Positions 8,590-17,817 of a DNA stretch of 64,000 nucleotides are shown here, piece after piece (positions within the stretch are counted from its first letter, which is position 1; every line of letters starts with the position of its first letter). Origin of the DNA: JAAYJM01 sp964498585 (GTDB taxonomy: Bacteria; Bacteroidota; Ignavibacteria; Kapaibacteriales; UBA2268); NCBI GenBank assembly GCA_964498585.1, contig CAZCHH010000005.1:1-64000 (forward strand). Reading direction: 5' to 3'. Below the pieces are notes generated by a model. The model was not told the DNA's origin and searched no databases. It saw only the letters and a list, made by a program, of their open reading frames with translations. The position numbers were made by a program, and so were the translations under genes.

Positions 8590-11019
8590 ATGCAAGTTTC
8601 ATACAATTGGTTAAAAGAATTGCTTGATTTTAATCTTACAGCAAACGAAGTAATTGATTTGATACAAATCTATGGGATTGAAGTTGAGCATATTATTGAT
8701 TTTAAAGAAAAATACAGGAATTTCTACATTGGAAGGATTCTTGAAAGAGAGCTATTACCTAAATCAGACCATTTATCTGTTTTGAAAGTTCAGGTAGCAA
8801 GTGAGATTTATACTATTATTTGCGGTGCTCCTAATTGCGATGCAAATCAAAATGTTGTTGTAGCTTTGCCCGGTGCAGTTATTCCAACTAATGAATTAGT
8901 GATTGTACGCAGGAAAATCAGAGGAGTTGAATCAAATGGAATGGTTTGCAGCAAGCAAGAACTTGGAATTTCTGATGACCATAGCGGTATTTGGATTTTG
9001 GACGACAATGCTTCTATTGGTACTCCTTTCGCAGAATATTTCAATTCAAACGATGTAATTCTTGAAATTGGCATTACTCCCAATAGAGCAGACTGGCTAA
9101 GCCATTTTGGTGTAGCACGCGAAATTGCTGCGGTGAAAGGACTAAAACTGATTAAGCCGGAAATTCAACTGAAAGAAGCCGGCGAAGATATAGAGGAAAA
9201 TTGTGAAGTTATTATAGAAGCACCAGAGAAATGCCATCAATACGTTGCCCGTATTGTTAGAAATGTTAAAGTTCAGGATTCACCTCAATGGCTAAAAAAT
9301 AAACTATTATCTCTTGGATTAAGGCCAATCAACGTAGTTGTTGATGTTGCTAATTTTGTTATGCTTGAATGTGGGCAGCCACTTCATTGTTTCGATTTGT
9401 CCTGTGTGGAAAACAATACTATAGTTGTAAAAACTGCTCAGGAAAATTCTAAATTTACTACTTTAGACAGCAAAGAAAGAATTCTCGACGACGAAATGCT
9501 GATGATATGCGACAAAGCAAAAGCAGTAGCAATAGCTGGCGTTATGGGAGGTGAAAATAGTGAAATTAAGGAATCAACAACTGATGTTTTGATTGAATCA
9601 GCTTTGTTCCTTCCCAGTTCAATCAGACGCACTTCAAAGAAACTTGGTATATCAAGCGATGCCTCTTATCGCTTTGAAAGAGGAATTGATTACGATAGCG
9701 TTGTTTGGGCTGCTAATCGTACTGCTCAACTTCTTGAAGAACTTGCCGGCGGTGTTTGTGATAAGGGTATGATTAATAATAATCCAATTAAACACACACC
9801 CCATCATTGCTCTATCCGTTGGAAAAGAACTTGTGATGTTATCGGTTTAGAAATTTCACAGGAGCATATTGTTGATATGCTTGAACGCCTTGGATTTAAA
9901 CTAATTACAAAAAATGGTGCATCAGGAACTTTTGCTGTGCCTTCATTCCGAGTTGATATTGAGCAGGAAATTGATTTGATTGAAGAAGTAGTTCGGCTTT
10001 ATAACTATGATAATCTTGTGCCGGACTATTCGAGTAAAATTGATTTTTCAACTATTAGTGGCTTGAAAAATCTTGCTGCACCCGAACTACGCAGTAAGTT
10101 AAAGAATTTCTTTATTTACAGCGGTTATAACGAAATCTTAACTCAAAATATGATTGCTCCATCAGTTGCTAATCTTTTTGTTAAAGTAGAGGGCGAGATT
10201 GTTCAAATAGCTAATCCATTACGAGAAGAGCTTTCTATTATGCGGCCTTCAATTATTCCATCTGTCCTTCAGGTTATAGACAATAATTTGAAAAATGGGA
10301 ACAACTCACTAAGATTATTTGAGTTAGGCAAGAGTTTTTTAAAAGTCGATGAAAATAAAAGAACAATATTGCCAAGTTTCTTTGAATTTGAGCAATTGGT
10401 TGTTGCCATTACAGGTAAAAAGAATCCTAAGCAATGGGCAGTCCAATCTCAGGATGTAGACTTTTACGATATTAAAGGTATTATTCAAAGTATGTTTGAA
10501 TTTTTGAAATTCAAAAATTATTCATTTAAGAACTTAAACGAAAAAGACAGTATTTTTTCAAATAATTCATTACAAATACTGGTTGAAAACGAGCCAGTAG
10601 GCATTTTGGGCGATATTCCCAAAAATATACTCAAGAAATTCGATGTTGATACTAATGTATTTATAGCATGTATTGATTTAGAAAAAATTTATGCGAGCTG
10701 CAAAAAAGAGATGAAATATACAAAAGTATCTCAATATCCTGCTATGACAAGGGATTTATGTTTTAAACTAAATGACAAAATAATGTCTGAAGAAATTATT
10801 GAAGAAATAAATAAAATAAATATTGCAATTTTAAAAGAAATTACTATATTTGATATTTATAAGGGAAAAAATATAGAACAAGGAAAAAAGAGTATAGCAT
10901 TTTCACTAACATTTCAATCGGAAGAACGGACACTAACAGATGAAGAAGTTGATAGCATAGTAAAAAATATTATTCACTCAATAGAAAATAAATTTAATGC
11001 TCAATTAAGAACTTTTTAA
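8590..11019 (+). CDS. pheT: phenylalanine--tRNA ligase beta subunit
   Basis: An 809-residue large subunit of the alpha2-beta2 phenylalanyl-tRNA synthetase. The N-terminal tRNA-binding domain (about 40-155) contains ICGAPNCDANQNVVVALPGA. The B3/B4 editing region (about 205-370, PINVVVDVANFVMLECGQPLH and DASYRFERGID) and the B5 and catalytic-like domains follow. The C-terminal FDX-ACB anticodon-binding domain covers about 712-808 (KVSQYPAMTRDLCF). Length is normal. pheS is not in the window. The stop is 1 nt before the start of the coiled-coil gene, so translation is probably coupled. Confidence 0.97.
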   Translation: MQVSYNWLKELLDFNLTANEVIDLIQIYGIEVEHIIDFKEKYRNFYIGRILERELLPKSDHLSVLKVQVASEIYTIICGAPNCDANQNVVVALPGAVIPTNELVIVRRKIRGVESNGMVCSKQELGISDDHSGIWILDDNASIGTPFAEYFNSNDVILEIGITPNRADWLSHFGVAREIAAVKGLKLIKPEIQLKEAGEDIEENCEVIIEAPEKCHQYVARIVRNVKVQDSPQWLKNKLLSLGLRPINVVVDVANFVMLECGQPLHCFDLSCVENNTIVVKTAQENSKFTTLDSKERILDDEMLMICDKAKAVAIAGVMGGENSEIKESTTDVLIESALFLPSSIRRTSKKLGISSDASYRFERGIDYDSVVWAANRTAQLLEELAGGVCDKGMINNNPIKHTPHHCSIRWKRTCDVIGLEISQEHIVDMLERLGFKLITKNGASGTFAVPSFRVDIEQEIDLIEEVVRLYNYDNLVPDYSSKIDFSTISGLKNLAAPELRSKLKNFFIYSGYNEILTQNMIAPSVANLFVKVEGEIVQIANPLREELSIMRPSIIPSVLQVIDNNLKNGNNSLRLFELGKSFLKVDENKRTILPSFFEFEQLVVAITGKKNPKQWAVQSQDVDFYDIKGIIQSMFEFLKFKNYSFKNLNEKDSIFSNNSLQILVENEPVGILGDIPKNILKKFDVDTNVFIACIDLEKIYASCKKEMKYTKVSQYPAMTRDLCFKLNDKIMSEEIIEEINKINIAILKEITIFDIYKGKNIEQGKKSIAFSLTFQSEERTLTDEEVDSIVKNIIHSIENKFNAQLRTF

Positions 11020-11020
11020 T

Positions 11021-12379
11021 ATGCAAGACAACAACACAAATAGTATTGATGCTGCTCTTAGTAATTTTTGGCAGGTAATAAAAAATGTTTCTGAAGAAAT
11101 TAAATTAACTAAAGAAGAAAAGCATCAATTCAAAGAAAAAGCAGAAGATTTAGAGAATCGACTTATGAATATGGATTCAGAGTTCAAAGAACTAAAAGAA
11201 AAGTTTAGAAATCTGCATCTTGAAACAAATGAGTGGAAAGAGCAATGTCAGGAGCTTGCTGTTGTTAATAAATCCAATTTAGATGAGATTGAACGGCTAA
11301 TTACTGAAAAATCTGATTTGGATGATGTGGTAAAAAATAACTTTAGTTTGCAAAAACAGGTTGAAGAACTTCAATTACAAATTCAAAAATCCATTGAACT
11401 TAATGACTCAATTTCCAATGACAACCATAAACTTTCTAATATTAAAACTGAAAATGAACAGCTTAAAGATGATATTGAAAAATTAAAAATTGTTGAAAAT
11501 GATTTAAGCTATGCTAAAGAAGAGTTGGTCAGAAAAAACCATTCTATTGTTAAGCTAAGTTCAGAGATTTCTAACAATAAAGAATATATTTCTGAATTAG
11601 AAAATGAAGTAATCAGATTAAAAAGTTCTATTGAAAAATATCAAAACAAACTTGACGAAAATTCTTTAATCATTAAACAATATAACATATTAAAAGAAGA
11701 ATTTGAAAAATTAAGTCAAACCAACCTTGTTCTCTCCAATGAAAATACACAGTTAAGCGAAATGCTCGATTCTCAAAAAAATAATTTTACTAATCAAATT
11801 TCAGAACTTAATAAAAAAATAGAAGAATTAAATTTAATAATAATTGAAAACGATAATTGTTCTTTGGAAAAAGATAATAAACTGGATGAATATAAAAGGA
11901 AAATAGTTGAATTAAAGAAAGAGAAACAAACTTTTGAAATTAGGACTGGTGAATTCATTGAACAATTAAATAAACTAAAAGCAGAAAAAATTGCTAATGA
12001 AATAGCTTTAAATGACAAAGTAATTCAAATGGAAAATAAGATAAATGAAATTGATAATCAAAGAACTGAATTAGAGAGTGATTTGGAGAAATTTGCTAAT
12101 ATAAATCAGGTAAATGGAAAAAATAGCTTTCTCATTAACAAATTAGAGCAGAAATTAGATTTCCTGGAGCAAGAGATTCAAAAGAAAAATTCAGAACTTT
12201 CTATTGAAACAGAAATAAGGAAAAGTTATGAAATGCAGCTTAAAAAACAATCTATTGATTTTAAGCAACAATTAGCTCCTAAAGACAAAGCTGTATTGAT
12301 TAGTAAAATTGAAAATATAATAAATATATTAGAAGAACATATTGTTAATGGAAACAAAGATTACATTACTATTCATTAG
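11021..12379 (+). CDS. large coiled-coil protein of unknown function
   Basis: A 452-residue protein that is almost entirely heptad-repeat coiled coil, rich in E, K, L, N and I, from about residue 15 to 415 (for example ENEQLKDDIEKLKIVENDLS). It has no signal peptide, membrane segment or enzyme motif. The C-terminal stretch (KAVLISKIENIINILEEHI) could form a separate short helix. It sits 1 nt after pheT and overlaps the histidine kinase gene by 32 nt, so it belongs to the same transcript. Small coiled-coil or ZapA-like genes are often found after pheT in Bacteroidota. Whether this is an enlarged counterpart is a guess. It is probably cytoplasmic and structural. Confidence 0.8.
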   Translation: MQDNNTNSIDAALSNFWQVIKNVSEEIKLTKEEKHQFKEKAEDLENRLMNMDSEFKELKEKFRNLHLETNEWKEQCQELAVVNKSNLDEIERLITEKSDLDDVVKNNFSLQKQVEELQLQIQKSIELNDSISNDNHKLSNIKTENEQLKDDIEKLKIVENDLSYAKEELVRKNHSIVKLSSEISNNKEYISELENEVIRLKSSIEKYQNKLDENSLIIKQYNILKEEFEKLSQTNLVLSNENTQLSEMLDSQKNNFTNQISELNKKIEELNLIIIENDNCSLEKDNKLDEYKRKIVELKKEKQTFEIRTGEFIEQLNKLKAEKIANEIALNDKVIQMENKINEIDNQRTELESDLEKFANINQVNGKNSFLINKLEQKLDFLEQEIQKKNSELSIETEIRKSYEMQLKKQSIDFKQQLAPKDKAVLISKIENIINILEEHIVNGNKDYITIH

Positions 12380-14267
12380 CACTGAAGTTGAGAATATTGA
12401 TTATATTTTAAAAGAATTAAACAATATTAATATTATACCTTCGGTTGTGATTAAGCAGGAAATTGATGAAGCATTATTATATTTAAATGATAATAATCCA
12501 AACATAATATTTTGTGGCTCATCTATTGAGAGTGATTGTATTGATTCGCTGATTAATAGTATTTATGCATTAGAAAAAGAACCATTAGTATTTTTTATTT
12601 CTGACATCTCTAATCTTGACTTAATTTTTGAACCACAACAACATAAGAATTTTTACTTTTTAGAAAAAAATAATATAAAGAATTTTATTAATCTTTTTCA
12701 GAAAGATTTTTTTTCAGCTGAATTTAATCAATCTGTTGAAGAAGATGACGATTTTAAAGATAAAGAAAAGCAAATCCAAAATATAATTAGTTCTGTGCCC
12801 GGTTTAGATATTAAAATTATTCAAAATATTTCAGATATTGTTTTTCTTCTAAATGCTGAAACTTTTGAACTTCTTCATTTAAATGATGCTGCTGAAAAAA
12901 CTACAGGTTATAGAAAATCTGAAATAATCGGTAAAAATAAATATGAATTTCTTTCAAAAAATTTCTCTTCATATTATATTGAAAACTCAAAATCTTTTAT
13001 TAGCATAGACAAAGAGTTCGATATGTTTGAAGAGTTCATTAGAACAAAAAATAATGAGCTGAAATTATTATATACAAAAAAATTCAAAATAAGAGATAAT
13101 CAGAATAATTTAAGTTATATTCTTGAAATTGCTGTTGATATTACCGATAAAAAGAAGACTGAAAGTACTTTACTGAAAACTGAATCATTATTTTTAAAAC
13201 TATTTCAATCTAGTCCTATTGCTATAGCTATTATTGATTATTCAAATTTTAAAATTATTGATATTAATCAAACATATCAAAATTTATTCGGATATAGCAG
13301 AAAAGAACTAATAGGGACAGATTTTATTGAATATGGATTTTTGGGTAATACTGCAACTGAATTAGTTCTTAATATTGAGAAAATCAATCAAGCAGAATCA
13401 ACTTCACAAAGGGAATTTAATATTAGAAAGAAAGATGGGGCTTATGTTAACTGCATTATTTCTATTGAGCAATTACTTACTGATGACGATTTACCTTTAC
13501 TTATTTTTATTGCTCAAGATGTTACTATAATAAGGAAAGCTGAACAAAAGAAAATTAATGCGACAGAAATGGAAATGGAATTGCAAATGCTTCGTTCTCG
13601 CTTAATTTCTATGCTTTCTCATGAATTTAGAACACCTCTTACAACAATTATGCTTTCAACTGATTTATTGAAAAATTATAGTTCTCAATGGAACGATGTT
13701 GAAAAATCTCAATATTATAAAAGAATTACTGATACTGTTCTTCATCTAAATCAATTAATTGAAAAATTGCTAACTATTGGTTCAATTGAATCAGGCAGAT
13801 TTGATTTTCATCCGGAAAACATTGATATACCCGCATTTTTTCAATCTATTGTAGATAATATGGCTTTTACTATTGGCAATGAACATCCGATTAAGTTCAA
13901 ATATAGTGGCAATTTTAATAATACTTATATTGATGAAAACCTAATCTCATTGATTGTTACAAACCTTATTTCCAATGCTGCAAAGTATTCTGATAAGGAT
14001 TCAGATATACTATTCGATTCTACCTGTGATGGAATTTATTTAACTATTCAGATAAAAGATAAAGGAGTTGGGATTCCGGCTGAAGATTTAAAGAATCTGT
14101 TTCAGACCTTTTATCGTGCTTCTAACGTGGGGAAAACTACTGGATATGGTTTGGGACTTGCTATTGTAAAAAAATGTGTCGATGCTCATAACGGAGAAAT
14201 ATTTGTTGAAAGCAAAGAAGGTGTAGGCACTACTTTTATTGTGAAAATTCCTATTGTGAATAAATAA
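12348..14267 (+). CDS. PAS-domain sensor histidine kinase with degenerate receiver-like N-terminus
   Basis: A 639-residue soluble kinase. I chose ATG 12348 over the TTG 6 nt upstream. It is preceded by AGAAGAA and overlaps the coiled-coil gene by 32 nt. Residues about 3-118 look like a receiver fold (KITLLFISTEVENIDYILKE, then NPNIIFCGSS), but no phosphoacceptor Asp is seen in the beta-3 position. Two PAS domains follow (about 155-270 and 282-398). The HisKA H-box is SHEFRTPL (His425). The HATPase_c domain has NLISNAAKYS (539-548), DKGVGIP (571-577) and GYGLGLA (599-605). No transmembrane segment is seen, so it should sense a cytoplasmic signal. No cognate response regulator lies nearby. Confidence 0.9.
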   Translation: METKITLLFISTEVENIDYILKELNNINIIPSVVIKQEIDEALLYLNDNNPNIIFCGSSIESDCIDSLINSIYALEKEPLVFFISDISNLDLIFEPQQHKNFYFLEKNNIKNFINLFQKDFFSAEFNQSVEEDDDFKDKEKQIQNIISSVPGLDIKIIQNISDIVFLLNAETFELLHLNDAAEKTTGYRKSEIIGKNKYEFLSKNFSSYYIENSKSFISIDKEFDMFEEFIRTKNNELKLLYTKKFKIRDNQNNLSYILEIAVDITDKKKTESTLLKTESLFLKLFQSSPIAIAIIDYSNFKIIDINQTYQNLFGYSRKELIGTDFIEYGFLGNTATELVLNIEKINQAESTSQREFNIRKKDGAYVNCIISIEQLLTDDDLPLLIFIAQDVTIIRKAEQKKINATEMEMELQMLRSRLISMLSHEFRTPLTTIMLSTDLLKNYSSQWNDVEKSQYYKRITDTVLHLNQLIEKLLTIGSIESGRFDFHPENIDIPAFFQSIVDNMAFTIGNEHPIKFKYSGNFNNTYIDENLISLIVTNLISNAAKYSDKDSDILFDSTCDGIYLTIQIKDKGVGIPAEDLKNLFQTFYRASNVGKTTGYGLGLAIVKKCVDAHNGEIFVESKEGVGTTFIVKIPIVNK

Positions 14268-14487
14268 GTATATTTTGAATTTAAAGTAATTAGAGTTCTT
14301 AAATTTGTTATCTTGAACTCTAAAATGTAGCAAAAGATTTGTAGGTATAGAGATGTTTATAATTAGTGCTGTCATTGTTTATAAGGTTTTTCTATTTTTT
14401 ATAATAACCAATGATAAACACACCCCCTTTAATCCCCTTTCAAGAGAAGAATTAGAAAAGTGAATTATTAACTAATTAAAAAATCAA
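14268..14487. other. short intergenic region with C-type repeat fragment
   Basis: It contains a decayed piece of the CCCCTCTCAAGAG / AAGAAAAGTGGATTA type repeat (about 14418-14475: AATCCCCTTTCAAGAGAAGA then AGAAAAGTGAATTA). It lies directly before the transporter start. No gene is seen. Confidence 0.45.
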
Positions 14488-15897
14488 ATGAACGAAAAGC
14501 AAACAAAATTCGGATTAAAATCTTTTCCTTTTAACTATTGGCTCGTTATCATATTCGAATTTTTTGAACGCGGCTCTTATTATGGAGTAATGAGCTTTTT
14601 ATCAATATATTTAACCTCAGAGCTTGGTTTTTCCAAAGAAGGTGTAGGTGCTATTAAAGGAATTATACAGCCACTTCTTTATTTTCTACCTATTCTTTCT
14701 GGTGCAATAGCAGATTATATTGGTTACAGAAAAACTCTCTTATTTGCATTTTCACTTCTCGGCATTGGATATTTCCTTACAAGTCAGATGACTGAATATT
14801 TTGCTGTCTTCGCTTCTCTTGTTATAATGGGAATTGGTGCCGGTACTTTCAAACCAGTCATAAGTGGAACTATTGCAAAAGTTACTAATGAAAAAAACAG
14901 CACATTAGGATTTGGTATTTTCTATTGGTCTATTAATCTCGGTGCATTCCTCTTCCCTATGTTTCTTGTCCCTGCATTAAAACAGATTGATGGTTCTTAT
15001 GTTATTATTGCAGCTGCTATTTTTACAAGTTTAATGATTTTTCCTACTATTTTCATTTTTAAAGAGCCGAACAGGGAAGCTAAAGCAAAGAAAGAATCAA
15101 TTTCTACTACTCTGCTTGGTATTTTCAAAAATATTTGGACTGTTGTTTTAGATTGGAAATTTATTCTTTTTATATTTATATACTCTTGGTTTTGGATTCT
15201 GTATTTTCAAATGTTCGATAGCGTCCTTTGGTATCTGAATTTTTTCATTGATACAACGCCAATAAATTTATTTGTTCAATCTATTACAGGTTTGAACTGG
15301 AAATTCGATGTAGAACACGTTACAGTTATTAATGCTTTTACAATTATTTTGCTTCAGCTCTTTGTTTCAGCAATTGTAAAAAATACAAAAGCACTTCCAA
15401 CAATGCTTACAGGTATATTATTTGGGACTATTGGCATAACAGTTTTAGCTTTTAGTTCAAATATATGGATTTTTATTTTGGGTATGTTCATCTTTTCTAT
15501 TGGCGAAATGACTGCTCATCCGAAATTCATTTCATATCTTGGTTTATTGGCACCTCAGGATAAGAAAGCAACATATATGGGATTTGGTTTTCTTTACGGG
15601 GTTTTTGGCTCATCTATCGGTGCTTTCCTCGGGGCTAATCTTTATGTTTTGTTTTTAGATAATCCAATGATTTCATTTATTAAGCAAAAATTAGCTGATG
15701 CTGGCTCAAGTTTGCTTTTAAATTCAAATGCTACTATTGAACAAGCTCTCGTTGCAGCTGAATCTATCGGATTAACAAAGTATGATGTTATGCAGCACGC
15801 TCATACTTCTGAATTCTGGCTAATTTTTACAGGAATCGGTATTACTTCTATTATCGCTTTATTGCTATATCAAAAATTTCTGATGAAAAAAGATTGA
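14488..15897 (+). CDS. POT/PTR2-family MFS transporter (probable proton-coupled oligopeptide transporter)
   Basis: A 469-residue protein with about 12-14 hydrophobic helices. The family signature EFFERGSYYG (about residues 24-33, the ExxERxxYYG motif used in proton coupling) is present in helix 1, and the PTR2 motif FYWSINLGA lies near residue 150. Known members import di- and tripeptides with protons, though some carry nitrate or other solutes, so the substrate is inferred. A long loop around 240-285 separates the two halves. It ends in a basic tail (FLMKKD). It appears monocistronic. The start ATG 14488 is reasonable although the ribosome site is weak. Confidence 0.88.
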   Translation: MNEKQTKFGLKSFPFNYWLVIIFEFFERGSYYGVMSFLSIYLTSELGFSKEGVGAIKGIIQPLLYFLPILSGAIADYIGYRKTLLFAFSLLGIGYFLTSQMTEYFAVFASLVIMGIGAGTFKPVISGTIAKVTNEKNSTLGFGIFYWSINLGAFLFPMFLVPALKQIDGSYVIIAAAIFTSLMIFPTIFIFKEPNREAKAKKESISTTLLGIFKNIWTVVLDWKFILFIFIYSWFWILYFQMFDSVLWYLNFFIDTTPINLFVQSITGLNWKFDVEHVTVINAFTIILLQLFVSAIVKNTKALPTMLTGILFGTIGITVLAFSSNIWIFILGMFIFSIGEMTAHPKFISYLGLLAPQDKKATYMGFGFLYGVFGSSIGAFLGANLYVLFLDNPMISFIKQKLADAGSSLLLNSNATIEQALVAAESIGLTKYDVMQHAHTSEFWLIFTGIGITSIIALLLYQKFLMKKD

Positions 15898-16050
15898 TTT
15901 GTTTGTTAAAGAATATTGGCTGATTAATTTAGCTGATGATAAGATTTTGTAACTAAATTGGATTTTAGAAATATAGTTTTTAAGAATTTTAAGTAAATCA
16001 TTTATTATCAGTAACTAATGAAAATGTTGCTTATATTTATAAATAATATT

Positions 16051-16055
16051 GGGGA
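16051..16055 (+). promoter_or_regulatory. ribosome-binding site deciding the start at 16061
   Basis: GGGGA lies 6 nt before ATG 16061. It argues against the upstream in-frame TTG at 16049, which would be inside the site. Confidence 0.55.
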
Positions 16056-16060
16056 AAAAT

Positions 16061-17008
16061 ATGAAAAAGTACCTTTTGTTCTTGATAATAATAATTAGTC
16101 TGTCAAGTTGCTATTCAACATTGAAATGGGAAAAATATAGTAAAAAATTTATGAGTCGATCGGCATTAATTGGAGATATGTTTAACACTATAGCTATTAA
16201 TAATAGCGACTTTTTAGCAGGAGAATTTAATCTTGGTGTATTTTATTCAGCAGACAGCGGATTAAATTGGAAAGTTAAAAATGTAGGATTACCTTGTTGC
16301 GTAAACTTTTTATATATTAATAAAGATATATTTTGGGCTGTTATTAGCGATGGTAAAATTGCATCATCTACAAACAAAGGTGAGAATTGGATTATTAAAA
16401 ACAATGGGTTTAAAGATTCATCTATTGCTGTTACTTCTTTAGCTTTTTCAAATAACAACATTTACGTAGGGACTTATCAAAATGGAGTCTTTTTCTCTTC
16501 GGATGAAGGAGAGTCATGGATTAAAAAAAATACTGGAATCGAAAAAGAATTCATTACTTCTATTATTATTAATGAAAAACATTTATATGTAGGAACATTA
16601 GATAAAGGGATATTTATTTCGGAAGATAATGGAAATACTTGGACAAACAAAAGCAACGGGCTACCTTCTGAGGCAATTATTGCATTACAGAAACAAGGAA
16701 ATCATATTTATGCTTCAGTTCTAAATTATGGCATTTTTCTTTCAAATGATGAGGGTAACAAATGGTATCCTAAAAATAATGGTATTGGAGATTCATCAAA
16801 AATAAATATTATTACTTTCCTTTCTGTAAATAATGACCTTTACATTGGTACTTCAGGAGCTGGATTATTCAAATCAACTGATTCGGGTAATTCTTGGAAA
16901 AATGTTGGTTTGAATAATTATTACGTTATCGCTTTAGCAAGTGATAATCAGTATATTTATGCTGGAACTATGAATAATGGATTATTTAAGGCAAAATTTA
17001 AAGAATAG
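16061..17008 (+). CDS. lipoprotein with BNR/YCF48-like beta-propeller repeats
   Basis: 315 residues from ATG 16061. The signal peptide ends in the lipobox LSSC, giving lipidated Cys17. The rest is made of about six blade repeats with the Asp-box-like pattern S-x-D-x-G-x-x-W (YSADSGLNW, STNKGENW, SSDEGESW, SEDNGNTW, SNDEGNKW, STDSGNSW), each followed by a beta-rich IYVGT-type strand. This predicts a lipid-anchored beta-propeller of the YCF48/photosystem-stability-like or sialidase-like repeat class. No sialidase catalytic residues can be assigned. The repeat type is the same as in the larger T9SS cargo at 36981-39113. Function is unknown. Confidence 0.8.
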   Translation: MKKYLLFLIIIISLSSCYSTLKWEKYSKKFMSRSALIGDMFNTIAINNSDFLAGEFNLGVFYSADSGLNWKVKNVGLPCCVNFLYINKDIFWAVISDGKIASSTNKGENWIIKNNGFKDSSIAVTSLAFSNNNIYVGTYQNGVFFSSDEGESWIKKNTGIEKEFITSIIINEKHLYVGTLDKGIFISEDNGNTWTNKSNGLPSEAIIALQKQGNHIYASVLNYGIFLSNDEGNKWYPKNNGIGDSSKINIITFLSVNNDLYIGTSGAGLFKSTDSGNSWKNVGLNNYYVIALASDNQYIYAGTMNNGLFKAKFKE

Positions 17009-17150
17009 TATCAAATATCTAGTTTTTTAATATAATGTCTGAGATATTTATACTTTATTGATAATAAAGGTGTTAGGAGTTATGCTAAGCGAACTGTTTT
17101 TCAAAATTTATTTCATACTAAACCTACGATAAGTAGTGTAAAATAAAATT

Positions 17151-17232
17151 GTCATAACGATACGAAGTGAGAAATCTCAAGTTTCGTGTTGGCAATGACT
17201 TGTGAGATTCCTCGCTGCGCTTACCAATGACA
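17151..17232. repeat. GTCAT...ATGAC palindromic repeat, type A-prime
   Basis: Arms carry ACGAAGTGAGAAATCTCAAG and CTTGTGAGATTCCTCGCTGC in place of the AATCCAGA/TCTGGATT arms of type A. A related copy lies at 25054-25132, and a half copy at 39168-39245. It sits 15 bp from a type A element, giving a double hairpin. Confidence 0.75.
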
Positions 17233-17247
17233 TCTTTACTTTTGTCG

Positions 17248-17327
17248 GTCATTCCGAAACGAAGTGAAGAATCCAGAGGGTAGTGGTTAAAAAAACTTTC
17301 TGGATTCTTCACTTCGTTCAGAATGAC
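17248..17327. repeat. GTCATTC palindromic repeat, type A, copy 2
   Basis: GTCATTCCGAAACGAAGTGA...TTCACTTCGTTCAGAATGAC with inner ATCCAGA/TCTGGAT. The flank CTGTGTAAACAGATGTCATC is the reverse complement of the flank of copy 1 at 1-19, so the copied unit is longer than the hairpin. Confidence 0.85.
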
Positions 17328-17817
17328 TGTGTAAACAGATGTCATCTTCATTTAAATAAAGCACTTGCTTTATCTCGGGATTCGAAATGACAAGACTGCG
17401 AAATAACAAACTACGAGGCATCAGGAGTTCTGAAATTATTAATTGAGAATAAAGATGTCCTACATCTGCGAGATTTAGGACATCTAACTAATAAACTTTA
17501 CGAAAGTTTAGGTGATAATTATTAGTTGTGAGATTCTTCGTCGCGATATTAATGAACCACTTTGGCATTTTTTGCTCTTACTATTTTTATAGTAAATATT
17601 TACAAATGTAGATATTCCACATCTGCCAGATATGGAATATCTATTCTTCCTTCACAAGTTCTACTTGGAAAGGAGTATCTTTGACATTTAGGTAATTCAA
17701 GCCATACAATAAACTTGTTTATCCTATGGCTTGTTTCACTGAAATTCATTTTCCTTACAATCAAATCTAAAAAAATTGATTAATTTTGTTTTTTAGATTT
17801 TTTGCAATGGAGTAAAA

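Larger units (their letters stand above)
17009..17817. other. 809 bp repeat-rich region before aspS
   Basis: It contains two tandem GTCAT...ATGAC elements (17151-17232 and 17248-17327), a type G core (about 17340-17392, AAATAAAGCACTTGCTTTAT) and the ACTACGAGG...AGGAGTTCTGAAATT block (about 17400-17440). There is also a DNA stretch with GATGTCCTACATCT and TTTACGAAAGTTTA arms (17453-17512), as found before the T9SS genes. A small palindromic stretch ATATTCCACATCTGC...GATATGGAATAT lies near 17606-17641. No coding sequence is supported. Confidence 0.65.

Noticed and set aside
12342..12347. TTG start for the histidine kinase
   Set aside because: ATG at 12348 is two codons later and has a better-placed AGAAGAA. 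The difference does not affect any domain.
16049..16060. TTG start for the propeller lipoprotein
   Set aside because: The GGGGA ribosome site lies within these bases and the ATG at 16061 begins the lipoprotein signal directly.
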